Shown here: piece by piece, positions 51,634 through 59,852 of the stretch
How the letters are laid out: each line of letters begins with the position of its first letter
Numbering within the stretch: position 1 is the first letter of the stretch
NCBI GenBank assembly: GCA_963755635.1
Contig: CAVWKS010000036.1
Span: 1-64,000, forward strand
DNA: 64,000 nucleotides
Source of the DNA: AC-32 sp963755635
GTDB lineage: Bacteria > Actinomycetota > Thermoleophilia > Gaiellales > Gaiellaceae
Direction: 5' to 3'
The notes under the pieces: generated by a model
What the model was told of the DNA's origin: nothing
The model's input: only the letters and a program-made list of their open reading frames with translations
Database searches by the model: none
Translations under genes and position numbers: made by a program

Positions 51634-54150
51634 TCAGCTTGAGACTCTTGTCTCCAGCTCGGAGCCTTCGACGATCTCCTCGACCAGGGCGCGCAGCTCG
51701 TCGGCGAGCTCATTCGAAGCCTCGCGCGTCCGGCCCTCCGCGTAGATGTGGACGACCGGCTCGTCCGGGTCCGGCAGGACCTGCGACCAGCCGCGCCGGT
51801 CGAGCACCTTGATCCCGTCGAGGAGATCGAGCTTGCGGTCGCGCAGCCGCTCGGTCAGCACGCGCATGACCGTGCCCTTGAGCGACCAGGGGCACGGCAG
51901 GCGTCGGTGCACGAGCGTGCTCGCGGGCAGCTCGGAGACGAGCTCGGAGATCGGCTTCTGCACCGGGGCGAACAGCTGCAGCAGGTAGCACAGGCTCGCG
52001 ACGGCGTCGTAGGCCGGCAGGAACTCCGGGAAGACGTAGCCGCCGCTCACCGCTCCGGCGAAGATGACGCCGTCCTCGGCGGCGGCGCGGGTCAGCTCGG
52101 CGAGCGAGGCCGGCGTGCGGATCACCTCGAGATCGCTGCCCTTGACGATCTCCTCGACGCGGCTCGTGACGGTGATCGGGAACGCGAGCTTGCCGCGGTG
52201 GCCGTTCGAGCTGAGCAAGCGCAGGAAGAGCAGCAGCGTGCGCTCGAGCGGCACCTCGTGGGCCTGCTCGTCGATCAGGAAGAGCCGCTCCCCCGCTCGG
52301 TCGAACACGACGCCGAGGTCGGCGCCGATCGCGGCGACGAGCCGTTTCGCCTGGTCGAGCGACTCGCGCAGCGAGACGACGCTCTCCGGGCTGTCGGAGG
52401 CGAACTCGTGCGCGCTCACCGTCTCGACGCCGAGCGGGCCGAGCAGGAGCGGCAGCACGAACGAGGCCGAGGAGCAGCCGTAGTCGACCACGAGCCGGAA
52501 GCGCCGCCCGCGGACCGCGTCCACGTCGAGCGCCGAGAGCAGGTCATGGGCGTAGCTCTCCCGGACACGTGCCGGGTAGGAGATGCCGCCGACCGAACCG
52601 AACGCCGCCCGGCGCAGCTCGTGGCGCGTGAAGTGCTTCTCCACCTCCTTCTGCATCTGCGGAGTCAGTTGGATCCCCGGCTGTTCGCAGAAACGGATCT
52701 GGACGACCTCCGGATCGGTGAGGCTGACGCCGACGTGGAAGCCGGCGTCGTAGCCCTGCGTCTTCAGCAGGTGGCGCCCGACCGACGCGGGCAGCACGCG
52801 CAGGTCGGCGACGCTCACCCCGGTCGATGTGAGCCCCGAGACCATCGCGCGCTTGATCATCCGGCAGGCTGCCGGCGATTCCCGGCTGGTGACGACCCGC
52901 GCGCCGCGCTTGAGCGCCGTGCCGAGCGCCGCGGCCAGGCGCACCGCCGTCTCCGGCGTAAGGTCGACGTTGACGAGCCCGGAGACCCCATCCTCGACGA
53001 ACAGCCGCGAGGGCCCGCGCGACTCCCAGATCAGGCTCTCGTGGATCTGCGCGCCGGTCTCGACCTCCTTGTAGGGGTAGATCCGCACGCCCGGGAAGAC
53101 GGCGCTCTGCGGGCCGAGCGACACCTCGTCGCCGAGCGCGGCGCCCTCCTGGACGTGGACATGCGCGCGGATGTCGCAGTTCCGGCCGACGACGGCGCCC
53201 TCGACGCGCGCGCTGCGCCCGATGTGGGTCGAGGCGTCGATCACGCAGCGCTCCGTATGTGCGCGCTCGAGCAGCGTGACGCTCGCCGAGAGCACCGAGT
53301 ACGCGCCGACGGAGGCGTCAGGAGCGATGCGGCAGTAGTTGCCCAGGAGCGCGGGCCCCTCGATCGACGCGAGATCGTCGACGTCCACGCCCTCCCCCAG
53401 CCAGATGTTCCCGCGCAGGCGGATCCCGGGGATGTTCAGGCGAACCCGCTCGTCCAGCGCGTCGAAGTTCGCCTGCCGGAACTGGTCGAGGTCTCCGACG
53501 TCCTGCCAGTAGCCGTCGAGGACGTGCCCGTAGAGCGGCCGGCCCATCTCGAGCAGGAGCGGGAAGAGCTCCTTCGAGAAGTCGTACGGCCGGTCGTCCG
53601 GGATGTGCCGCAGCACCTCCGGCTGGAGCACGTAGATCCCGGTGTTGATCGTGTCCGAGAAGACCTGGCCCCACGACGGCTTCTCGAGGAAGCGCTCGAT
53701 CCGGCCGTCATCGTCGGTGACGACGATCCCGAACTCGAGCGGGTTCTCGACCGACTTGAGCCCGATCGTGACGGCCGCCTCGCGCTCGCGATGGACGCGC
53801 ATCAGCTCGGTCAGGTCGACGTCGCAGAGCGCGTCGCCGGAGATCACGAGGAACGGCTCGTCGAGCTTGTCGCTCGCGAGCCTGACCGAGCCCGCGGTGC
53901 CGAGCGGCGATTCCTCGACCGAGTACTCGATCGCAAGCCCGAGGCTCTCGCCGTCGCCGAAGTAGCTGCGGATCGCCTGCGGCATGAAGGCGACGGTGAC
54001 GATCACCTCGTCGAAGCCGTGCTGCTTGAGCAGCTCGATGATGTGCTCCATGCACGGCTTGCCGACGATCGGGACCATCGGCTTCGGCTGGTTCGAGGTC
54101 AGCGGGCGCAGGCGCGTCCCCTCGCCGCCGGCCATCACCACGGCTTTCAC
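51634..54150 (-). CDS. Sugar nucleotidyltransferase fused to a degenerate phosphomannomutase-like domain
   Basis: The 838-residue product has an N-terminal NTP-transferase domain (about residues 1-235: VVMAGGEGTRLRPLT, KPMVPI), a left-handed beta-helix with hexapeptide repeats (about 250-370) and a phosphohexomutase-like region (about 375-835). Relatives are annotated as mannose-1-phosphate guanylyltransferases. In the mutase part the catalytic Ser loop is degenerate (GVSLTDPE instead of TASHNP) and the metal loop reads FDRAGERL instead of an Asp-rich DGDGD. The mutase is therefore probably inactive or regulatory. GTG 54150 overlaps the pgsA stop. It probably serves glycan or lipid-sugar synthesis. 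Confidence 0.87.
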   Translation of the reverse strand: MKAVVMAGGEGTRLRPLTSNQPKPMVPIVGKPCMEHIIELLKQHGFDEVIVTVAFMPQAIRSYFGDGESLGLAIEYSVEESPLGTAGSVRLASDKLDEPFLVISGDALCDVDLTELMRVHREREAAVTIGLKSVENPLEFGIVVTDDDGRIERFLEKPSWGQVFSDTINTGIYVLQPEVLRHIPDDRPYDFSKELFPLLLEMGRPLYGHVLDGYWQDVGDLDQFRQANFDALDERVRLNIPGIRLRGNIWLGEGVDVDDLASIEGPALLGNYCRIAPDASVGAYSVLSASVTLLERAHTERCVIDASTHIGRSARVEGAVVGRNCDIRAHVHVQEGAALGDEVSLGPQSAVFPGVRIYPYKEVETGAQIHESLIWESRGPSRLFVEDGVSGLVNVDLTPETAVRLAAALGTALKRGARVVTSRESPAACRMIKRAMVSGLTSTGVSVADLRVLPASVGRHLLKTQGYDAGFHVGVSLTDPEVVQIRFCEQPGIQLTPQMQKEVEKHFTRHELRRAAFGSVGGISYPARVRESYAHDLLSALDVDAVRGRRFRLVVDYGCSSASFVLPLLLGPLGVETVSAHEFASDSPESVVSLRESLDQAKRLVAAIGADLGVVFDRAGERLFLIDEQAHEVPLERTLLLFLRLLSSNGHRGKLAFPITVTSRVEEIVKGSDLEVIRTPASLAELTRAAAEDGVIFAGAVSGGYVFPEFLPAYDAVASLCYLLQLFAPVQKPISELVSELPASTLVHRRLPCPWSLKGTVMRVLTERLRDRKLDLLDGIKVLDRRGWSQVLPDPDEPVVHIYAEGRTREASNELADELRALVEEIVEGSELETRVSS

Positions 54151-54698
54151 GTGACGCTCACCTCCCGCCGCGCCTTCAGCAGGTAGCCGGCCAGCGCGAC
54201 GGCCGCGAGGCCGACGCCCGCCCAGAAGATCCAGAGCGGCCATTCGGTGCCCGGCTTGGTGACCATCATGAAGGGCAGCGAGGCGTAGAGCAGCCACGTG
54301 GCGGCCTTGCCGGCCAGGTTGACTGAGAAGTCGTAGCCACGCCCCACGACGAGCTTGTACCCGGCCACGAGCGCTACGTCACGCGCGGGAATTGCCAGCG
54401 CGATCCAGGGCAGGCGGCCGAAGTGCCAGAGAAGGATCACGGCGGCGTCGATCAGCAGCCGGTCGGCGAGCGGGTCGGCGATCTTGCCGAACGCGGACTC
54501 GACGTGCCAGGTACGCGCGAGATAGCCGTCGATCTGGTCCGTGATCCCCGCGGCGCCGAAGAGGATCGCAGCGGGCCAGCTGTGGCCGTCGTCGGTGGCG
54601 AGCAGGAGCCCGATGAAGACCGGGATCACGGCGAGGCGCGCGATCGTCAGCGCGTTCGGAATCAGGGCCAAAGGGGCCGGAACTGCGCGCGTCGCCAT
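54147..54698 (-). CDS. pgsA: CDP-alcohol phosphatidyltransferase, probable PgsA
   Basis: The 183-residue membrane protein has the family signature spread over two helices: DQIDGYLAR...GKIADPLADR, matching D-x2-D-G-x2-A-R-x8-G-x3-D-x3-D. Five or six hydrophobic helices surround it. PgsA makes phosphatidylglycerophosphate from CDP-diacylglycerol; phosphatidylinositol-phosphate synthases share the motif, so the alcohol acceptor is not certain. TATCCT (complement of 54705-54710) lies 6 nt before the ATG. Its start is only 17 bp from the divergent hydrolase start. Confidence 0.87.
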   Translation of the reverse strand: MATRAVPAPLALIPNALTIARLAVIPVFIGLLLATDDGHSWPAAILFGAAGITDQIDGYLARTWHVESAFGKIADPLADRLLIDAAVILLWHFGRLPWIALAIPARDVALVAGYKLVVGRGYDFSVNLAGKAATWLLYASLPFMMVTKPGTEWPLWIFWAGVGLAAVALAGYLLKARREVSVT

Positions 54699-54715
54699 GC
54701 TGACAGGATACGGGG
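54699..54715. promoter_or_regulatory. 17-bp gap with overlapping divergent -10 elements
   Basis: Minus strand: TATCCT (complement of 54705-54710), then 6 nt, then the pgsA ATG. Plus strand: CAGGAT (54704-54709), then 6 nt, then the hydrolase GTG. The two -10-like boxes overlap by five bases, so the two promoters would compete for the same DNA. Confidence 0.5.
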
Positions 54716-55717
54716 GTGGCGGAGACGCTCAGCCTCCCGGGATTCGTGAACGCCCACAGCCACGCATTCCAGCGGGCGCTGCGCGGCCGGACGGAAGGCG
54801 CGGACTTCTGGGAGTGGCGGACGTCCATGCTGGCCCTGGCCGAGGGACTGTCCCCCGACCAGGTCCGGTTGGGCTACGTCCAGGTCTACCGGGAGATGCT
54901 CGCCGCGGGCTACACGGCCGTCGGCGAGTTCCACTACCTCGGTCTGCCCGAGGCCCACGCGGCGGTCGAGGCGGCCGCGGAAGCGGGGATCGAGCTCGTG
55001 CTGCTCCTTTCCGCCTACGGGCGCGGGGGGCTCGAGCGCTTCCGGCAGGAGTCGGCCGCCGATTACCTCTCGCAGTTGGAGTCAGTGCGCGAGACCGGCG
55101 TGCGCGTAGGCCTTGCCCCCCACTCCGTGCGCGCCTGCCCGCGCGACTGGCTCGAGGAGCTCGGGCGCTACGCGGCTGCCGAGTCGCTGCCGCTGCACGT
55201 GCACGCCGACGAGCAGCCGCGCGAGATCGAGGAATGCCTGGCCGAGCACGGGCTGCGGCCGATCGAGCTGCTCGCGGAGACCGGGTGTCTCGGTCCGCAT
55301 GCAACTGTCGTCCACGCGACCCACGCCGACGAGGGCGAGCTCGACCTGCTCGCCGAGGCGGGCGCGCGGGTGTGCGTCTGCCCGACCACCGAGGCAAATC
55401 TCGGCGACGGCTTCGCGCCGGTGGAGCAGCTCTGCGAGCGCGGGATCGGCCTCTGCATCGGCTCGGACTCGAACGTCCGGATCGACCCGCTCGAGGAGCT
55501 GCGCGAGCTCGAAGGCATCGCGCGCCGCCGCACCGGCCGCCGCGGCGTCGTCTCGGTCTCGTCGCTGCTCTGCTTCGGCGCCGACGAGGGCGCGGCTGCG
55601 CTGGGGCTGGAGCGCTGGCCGGACGTCGAGGTGAACCTGGAGCATCCGTCGCTCGCCGGCGTCGAGGACGTGCACGCGGCGCTCGTCTTCGGCTGCGGAG
55701 CTGACGTCTTCGCATGA
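54716..55717 (+). CDS. Amidohydrolase, formimidoylglutamate deiminase (HutF)-like
   Basis: The 333-residue product shows the metal and catalytic motifs of amidohydrolases: NAHSHAFQRALRG, LHVHADEQ, VVHATHAD and GSDSNVRIDP. The first motif is characteristic of HutF, which deiminates N-formimino-L-glutamate in histidine breakdown. It is shorter than usual HutF (about 450 residues) because the N-terminal beta-sandwich strand region before NAHSH is almost absent. GTG 54716 starts just before that motif. It overlaps the cupin gene by 4 nt. No other hut gene lies nearby, so the substrate is uncertain. Confidence 0.78.
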   Translation: MAETLSLPGFVNAHSHAFQRALRGRTEGADFWEWRTSMLALAEGLSPDQVRLGYVQVYREMLAAGYTAVGEFHYLGLPEAHAAVEAAAEAGIELVLLLSAYGRGGLERFRQESAADYLSQLESVRETGVRVGLAPHSVRACPRDWLEELGRYAAAESLPLHVHADEQPREIEECLAEHGLRPIELLAETGCLGPHATVVHATHADEGELDLLAEAGARVCVCPTTEANLGDGFAPVEQLCERGIGLCIGSDSNVRIDPLEELRELEGIARRRTGRRGVVSVSSLLCFGADEGAAALGLERWPDVEVNLEHPSLAGVEDVHAALVFGCGADVFA

Positions 55718-56247
55718 CGGCCGAGGCCCCCCTGCGGCAGACGAAGTTCGGCCTCGCGCCCGACGGAGACGGCTGGTTCGTCGTCAACGCCCGCGAGATC
55801 CGCTGGCGCGCGTGGGAGCGGCTCGGCGTCTACTGCCAGTTCGAGGGCAAAAAGCGCTTCAAGCAGCTCGGCGTCAACATCAGCGTCCTCCAGCCGGGCG
55901 AGAGCCTCGGCCGCTACCACCGCGAGAACGCGCAGGAGGACTTCCTCGTCGTCTCGGGCGACTGCGTCGTGATCGTCGAGGACGAGGAGCGCGAGCTGCG
56001 CGCCTGGGACTTCTTCCACTCCCCGCCGGGCACCGCCCACATGATCGTCGGCGCCGGTGACGGCCCGGCGGTCGTCGTGGCGGTCGGAGCGCGTGGCCGC
56101 CGGCCGAAGGGTCTCGTCTATCCGGTCTCCTCGGTCGCGGCGAAGCACGGCGTCTCGGTCGCCGAGGAGACGAAGGACCCCTCCGAGGCGTACGCCGACC
56201 TGCCGCGCCCGGTCCGCGTTACCTACGAGGAAGGCTGGCTGCCCTAG
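55714..56247 (+). CDS. Cupin-domain protein
   Basis: The 177-residue product has a single cupin barrel. Motif 1 is around YHRENAQEDFLVVSGDCVVIVEDEE and motif 2 around DFFHSPPGTAHMIVGAGDGP, with the expected His and Glu metal ligands. Before it lies a short segment with REIRWRAWERLGVYCQFEG. Cupins span enzymes and binding proteins, so no substrate is assigned. It is translationally coupled to the HutF-like hydrolase (ATGA) and followed by a strong terminator. Confidence 0.85.
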   Translation: MTAEAPLRQTKFGLAPDGDGWFVVNAREIRWRAWERLGVYCQFEGKKRFKQLGVNISVLQPGESLGRYHRENAQEDFLVVSGDCVVIVEDEERELRAWDFFHSPPGTAHMIVGAGDGPAVVVAVGARGRRPKGLVYPVSSVAAKHGVSVAEETKDPSEAYADLPRPVRVTYEEGWLP

Positions 56248-56266
56248 CGCGTCTTGACGTGAAAAA

Positions 56267-56283
56267 CCCCGCTCGGAGCGGGG
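56267..56283. terminator. Bidirectional rho-independent terminator
   Basis: CCCCGCT and AGCGGGG form a 7-bp perfect stem around CGG. The minus strand, coming from tRNA-Pro, has TTTTT directly after the stem. The plus strand, coming from the cupin gene, has CCTTTCT. It therefore serves both convergent units. Confidence 0.85.
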
Positions 56284-56293
56284 CCTTTCTGTA

Positions 56294-56368
56294 TCGGGGC
56301 GCCGAGATTTGAACTCGGGACCTCTTGTCCCCCAGACAAGCGCGCTAACCAGGCTGCGCCACGCCCCG
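56294..56368 (-). tRNA. tRNA-Pro, anticodon GGG
   Basis: Read on the minus strand the sequence folds as a full cloverleaf: acceptor CGGGGCG/CGCCCCG with discriminator A, a D-arm with GCGCAGCCTGGTTAGCGC, and anticodon stem CTTGT/ACAAG with loop CTGGGGG. The T-arm is CCGAG/CTCGG around TTCAAAT. The CCA end is not encoded. The GGG anticodon reads CCC and CCU proline codons. A terminator lies 10 bp downstream; the proS gene is 1.8 kb away. Confidence 0.95.
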
Positions 56369-56518
56369 CGGGATGTTCAGTCTACTCACGGTTGACGCCT
56401 GTTCATGTTTCGCAACGTGATCTCGGGCCACTACGAACATGCAAACGTTGCGCAAGCTAGCCGGATGGCCAGCAGATACTGGCTAGCGAGCTCGCCCGCA
56501 GCGCGCGATAGTTCCCCA

Positions 56519-56938
56519 ATGTCGGGTGCCGCCCCCGATACGCCCTTCCGAATCCTGCTCGTGGGACGTCAGCCCCTGGTGGTCAAGGCGCTCGAGGCTC
56601 ACCTCGACGGCGGCCGTTTCGAGATTGCCGGCGTCGCGCTCGACAGCGACGAGGCGGGCGCGAAAGCCGAGGAGCTCTTGCCTGACGCCGTCCTGATCGA
56701 CACCACGCAGGGCGACCTCGACGTCGTGGATGCTTTGAGGCGCATCGCGGGTCACGACCACTCGCCGACGGTGATCGTGCTGAGCGACGAGGACACCGAG
56801 CTGCATTCCGCCGCGGCGGTGCGAGCCGGGACCGCGGCGTTCGTGCGGAAGCCGGCGGACCTGCACGAGCTGCGCGAGACGCTCGAGCTCGTGGTCACGC
56901 TCATGATCGACACCTCCCGGGCGAAGTCCGGGCCGTAG
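56519..56938 (+). CDS. Stand-alone receiver-domain protein (response-regulator-like)
   Basis: The 139-residue product is essentially one CheY-like receiver domain: FRILLVGRQPLVVKALEAHL (beta1/alpha1), acceptor Asp in VLIDTT, VIVLSDED (beta4) and AAFVRKPADLHEL with the conserved Lys. The usual acidic pair after beta1 is missing (VGRQP), so phosphorylation may be altered or absent. There is no output domain. ATG 56519 is chosen because GATAGT lies 6 nt upstream; the frame is open earlier without support. It ends 4 nt from a convergent, similar receiver gene. Confidence 0.75.
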   Translation: MSGAAPDTPFRILLVGRQPLVVKALEAHLDGGRFEIAGVALDSDEAGAKAEELLPDAVLIDTTQGDLDVVDALRRIAGHDHSPTVIVLSDEDTELHSAAAVRAGTAAFVRKPADLHELRETLELVVTLMIDTSRAKSGP

Positions 56939-56942
56939 CCGC

Positions 56943-57381
56943 TCAGGCGGCGCTCTTCCGCCTCACCTCGGTCGTCTCGCGGCCGCCCAGGAGCAGCTTC
57001 CGCGCCGAAGCTGTCGGGTCGCCCGCCCTTGACGACGAAGGCGGCGGCTCCCGCCGCGAGCACCGCGGAGACCTGACCCGCGTCCGCCGGCGCCCCGAGC
57101 GCGACCGTCTTCAGCCCCGGGACACGGACGTGCGCCTCGCGAATGACGTCGATTCCGGCTTCGGCCGGATCGGCGACCAGCAGGCTCGGCCGGTGCTCCT
57201 CGATCAGCGCGAGCGCCTGCTCCGGCGTTTCCGTCAGGCCGACAACGATGGCGCCCTCCGCAGACAGGACTTCTCCGACCGCGTGCAGCCACAAGGGCGA
57301 AGGGTCGAAGACGACCACCGATTGTTCCTTGACCTTCACCGCAAACAGCCCCAATCCCCGCCTCGAGTGTCTGAACGGCAT
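56943..57381 (-). CDS. Receiver-domain protein, probably frameshifted near its 3' end
   Basis: From ATG 57381 (or GTG 57339) the product reads as a CheY-like receiver domain: VVVFDPSPLWLHAVGEVL, a putative acceptor Asp in LLVADPAEAG, and AAFVVKGGRPDSFG. After about 57000 the frame runs antisense through the neighbouring gene. One extra base near 56996 would restore a short tail (LLLGGRETTEVRRKSAA) and a stop at 56943-56945, giving 145 residues. That end abuts the convergent receiver gene neatly, so I take the frame break as an artefact or recent indel. Confidence 0.6.
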
Positions 57382-57504
57382 CTTAGTCAGCCATTCCTCC
57401 CTGTAAACCATCGGCACTGGACCAATCCTGTCCTTCTCGCTGTTGCAGACCGGGCCTGCCCGTACGAGACTCCGCGCGACTGCGACGAGGGAGGGGATGC
57501 GGCG

Positions 57505-57873
57505 ATGGTCCGGCTGAGACTTCACGATCCGTCGTTCACGCCTGACCTCGTTTCCTTCCTGCGTCGCTGCCAGTGCCAGGTTCGCGACCTCGGCCCAGCG
57601 ATCGTCGGCGTCGGCGTCCAGCACGCCGTCGACCCGGACGCGGCCGTCAGACGGCTGCGTTCCGGCATCTGCTGCCGCTGTGGGAACCTGATCGCGGATG
57701 CGCTGTTTCGGCTGGGCTCGTCGCACTGCCACGACTGCCGGGAGAGCTCCCACCTGGACACTCGAGTCGACACGCAGAGGCTGACCGAGGAATGGGCGCG
57801 GATGGAGGTCGAGGCGTACCTCAAGGTCTGGCGGGCGCTGCACCCGGGCGCCGAGGTCGAGCTCGTCGCCTGA
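57505..57873 (+). CDS. Hypothetical protein with a four-cysteine zinc ribbon
   Basis: The 122-residue product has a first half without recognisable family, then CCRCG...CHDC, two CxxC pairs about 18 residues apart that could bind zinc, and an acidic helical tail. GAGGGAGGGG at 57487-57496 is a ribosome-binding site ahead of ATG 57505. The gene stands between the receiver-type gene and the XRE regulator. No function is proposed. Confidence 0.62.
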   Translation: MVRLRLHDPSFTPDLVSFLRRCQCQVRDLGPAIVGVGVQHAVDPDAAVRRLRSGICCRCGNLIADALFRLGSSHCHDCRESSHLDTRVDTQRLTEEWARMEVEAYLKVWRALHPGAEVELVA

Positions 57874-57882
57874 TCGCGGCTA

Positions 57883-58179
57883 CTAGCCGAGGCGCTTGTA
57901 GAGGCGGTCGATCAGGTCGGGCATCGACTCCAGCTTGCGCGTGATCACGCGCAGGCGGTATTCGCGGAAGTGCTCCGGCTCCACGCCGAGGGCCTTCGCC
58001 AGCTGACGCACGACCTTGTCCGACGGCACCGGGCGGTTGCCGTGGACGAGGTGATTCAGGTACCCGGCGGAGAGCTTCGTCTTGTCGGCGAGGCCGCGGT
58101 AGGTCACGCCGGTCTCCGTCATCAGCGACTCGATCGTCGTGCCGAACGGCTGGTCGCTGAAGCGCCGCTTGCGCGCCAT
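57883..58179 (-). CDS. XRE-family helix-turn-helix protein
   Basis: The 98-residue product has a Cro/C1-type DNA-binding domain (about residues 15-70) with IESLMTETGVTYRGLADKTKLSAGYLNHLVHGNRPVPSDKVVRQLAKALG. The turn and recognition helix are recognisable, and a basic helical tail follows. ATG 58179 overlaps the proS stop (ATGA), so it is made from the proS message. The target is unknown. Confidence 0.85.
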   Translation of the reverse strand: MARKRRFSDQPFGTTIESLMTETGVTYRGLADKTKLSAGYLNHLVHGNRPVPSDKVVRQLAKALGVEPEHFREYRLRVITRKLESMPDLIDRLYKRLG

Positions 58180-59837
58180 CAGACGACGCTCCCGAGCTCG
58201 CCGAGCGGGACTCGCCGCTCCTCCCCGCTCGCGCGCTCCCGCACGTCGACCGCGCCGTCCTCGACCGTCTTGGAGCCGACGGTGACGCGGAGCGGGATGC
58301 CGATCAGGTCGGCGTCGGCGAACTTCTCGCCGGCGCGCTGGTCGCGGTCGTCCAGGAGGACGTCCGCGCCGGCCGCATCGAGCTGTGCGGCTGCCGCGGC
58401 CGCCTGCTCCTCGACGCCGGGCAGCGCGACCACGTGCACATCGTAAGGGGCAACCGACTTCGGCCACACGATTCCCTGCTCGTCGTGGTGCTGCTCGACG
58501 ATCGCCGCCATCGTCCGCGCCAGGCCGATCCCGTACGAGCCCATCACGAACGGACGCTCCCGGCCGTCCTCGTCGAGGAAGGTCGCCTCGAGCGGCTCGG
58601 AGTAGTCCGTGTCGAGCTTGAAGATGTGCCCGAGCTCGATCGCGGTCTGGAACTGGAGTGCCCCACCGCACGTCGGGCAGCGGTCGCCGTCGCGGGCCTC
58701 GCGCAGGTCGGCGAACCGTGGCTCGAAGTCGCGGCCGGCCTGCACGCCGCGCAGGTGGAAGTCGTCGCGGTTCGCGCCCACGACGTACTGGCCCTCGCGC
58801 AGGGTCTCGTCGGCGATCACCTCGACGGACACGCCCACGGGCCCGATCGAGCCACCCGATGCGCCGAAGGCGGCCTGGATCTCCTCCTGCTCGGCCGGCC
58901 GGAAGTCCTCGCCGAGCTCGCCGAGCAGCTTCATCTCGTTCAGGCGGTCGTCGCCGCGAACCAGCGCGAGCACGACGCGGCCGTCCAGCACGACCGGCAT
59001 CGCCTTCGCGGTCGCGCGCTCGTCCACCCCGAGGAACGCCGCAACGCTCTCGATCGTCCGCTGGCCCGGGGTCTCGACTTCCTCGGGCGCCGGAAGCTCG
59101 GCGGGGAACTGCGCCTCGGACGGAACGCCGCGCGCGATCTCGACGTCGGCCGCGTAATCGCCGTTCTCGCAGGTGACCAGCGTGTTCTCTCCGGAGCCGG
59201 ACGGGGCGAGGAAGTCGAAAGACTCGCTGCCGCCCATCATTCCCGACTCCGCCAACACCTCATATACCTCGATGTCGCAACGGTCGAAAATCTTGTGGTA
59301 CGCGCCTCGGTGGAGCTCGAACGAGCGGTCCATGCCCTCCGGGTCGCGGTCGAACGAGTAGGAGTCCTTCATGATGAACTCGCGCAGGCGGATGAGGCCC
59401 TTGCCCGGCCGCGGCTCGTCCCGCTCCTTGATCGAGAAGTGGTAGAGCATCTGGGGCAGCTGCTTGTAGCTCTGCAGCTCGCGCGCGTGCCAGGTGACGG
59501 TCTCCTCGTGCGTCACCGGCAGGACGTAGTCGCCGCCCTTGCGGTCCTTGAGCCGGAAGATGATGTCGATCTTGCCGCGGCCGGATTTCTCCCAGAGCTC
59601 GAACGGCGTCAGGAGCGGCATCAGCATCTCCTGCGAGCCGATGGCGGCCATCTCCTCGCGGATGATCTGCTCGATCTTGCGGTGAACCCGCCAGCCGAGC
59701 GGCAGGAACGTCCACACGCCCGCCGTCAGCTGCCGCACGAACGCGCCGCGCACGAGCAGCTTGTGATTCGCCGCCTCGGCGTCGGCCGGCGCCTCGCGCA
59801 GCGTGGGTAGGAAGAGCTCTGACGCCCGATGAATCAC
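58179..59837 (-). CDS. proS: Prolyl-tRNA synthetase (bacterial type with editing domain)
   Basis: ProS charges tRNA-Pro. The 552-residue product has class II motif 2 (FRLKDRKGGDYVLPVTHEE), the bacterial INS editing insertion between motifs 2 and 3 (about residues 230-390), motif 3 (GSYGIGLARTMAAI) and a C-terminal anticodon-binding domain. The length is typical for the bacterial type. The start is GTG 59837 with a purine-rich GAGGGG upstream; ispG ends 15 nt before it, so cdsA-dxr-rseP-ispG-proS is probably one transcript. A tRNA-Pro gene lies 1.8 kb downstream. Confidence 0.96.
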   Translation of the reverse strand: MIHRASELFLPTLREAPADAEAANHKLLVRGAFVRQLTAGVWTFLPLGWRVHRKIEQIIREEMAAIGSQEMLMPLLTPFELWEKSGRGKIDIIFRLKDRKGGDYVLPVTHEETVTWHARELQSYKQLPQMLYHFSIKERDEPRPGKGLIRLREFIMKDSYSFDRDPEGMDRSFELHRGAYHKIFDRCDIEVYEVLAESGMMGGSESFDFLAPSGSGENTLVTCENGDYAADVEIARGVPSEAQFPAELPAPEEVETPGQRTIESVAAFLGVDERATAKAMPVVLDGRVVLALVRGDDRLNEMKLLGELGEDFRPAEQEEIQAAFGASGGSIGPVGVSVEVIADETLREGQYVVGANRDDFHLRGVQAGRDFEPRFADLREARDGDRCPTCGGALQFQTAIELGHIFKLDTDYSEPLEATFLDEDGRERPFVMGSYGIGLARTMAAIVEQHHDEQGIVWPKSVAPYDVHVVALPGVEEQAAAAAAQLDAAGADVLLDDRDQRAGEKFADADLIGIPLRVTVGSKTVEDGAVDVRERASGEERRVPLGELGSVV

Positions 59838-59852
59838 CGTTGTCCCCTCAGA

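Noticed and set aside
56752..56942. Antisense continuation of the receiver gene to 56752
   Set aside because: It runs antisense through a good receiver gene; a one-base correction gives a natural stop at 56943.
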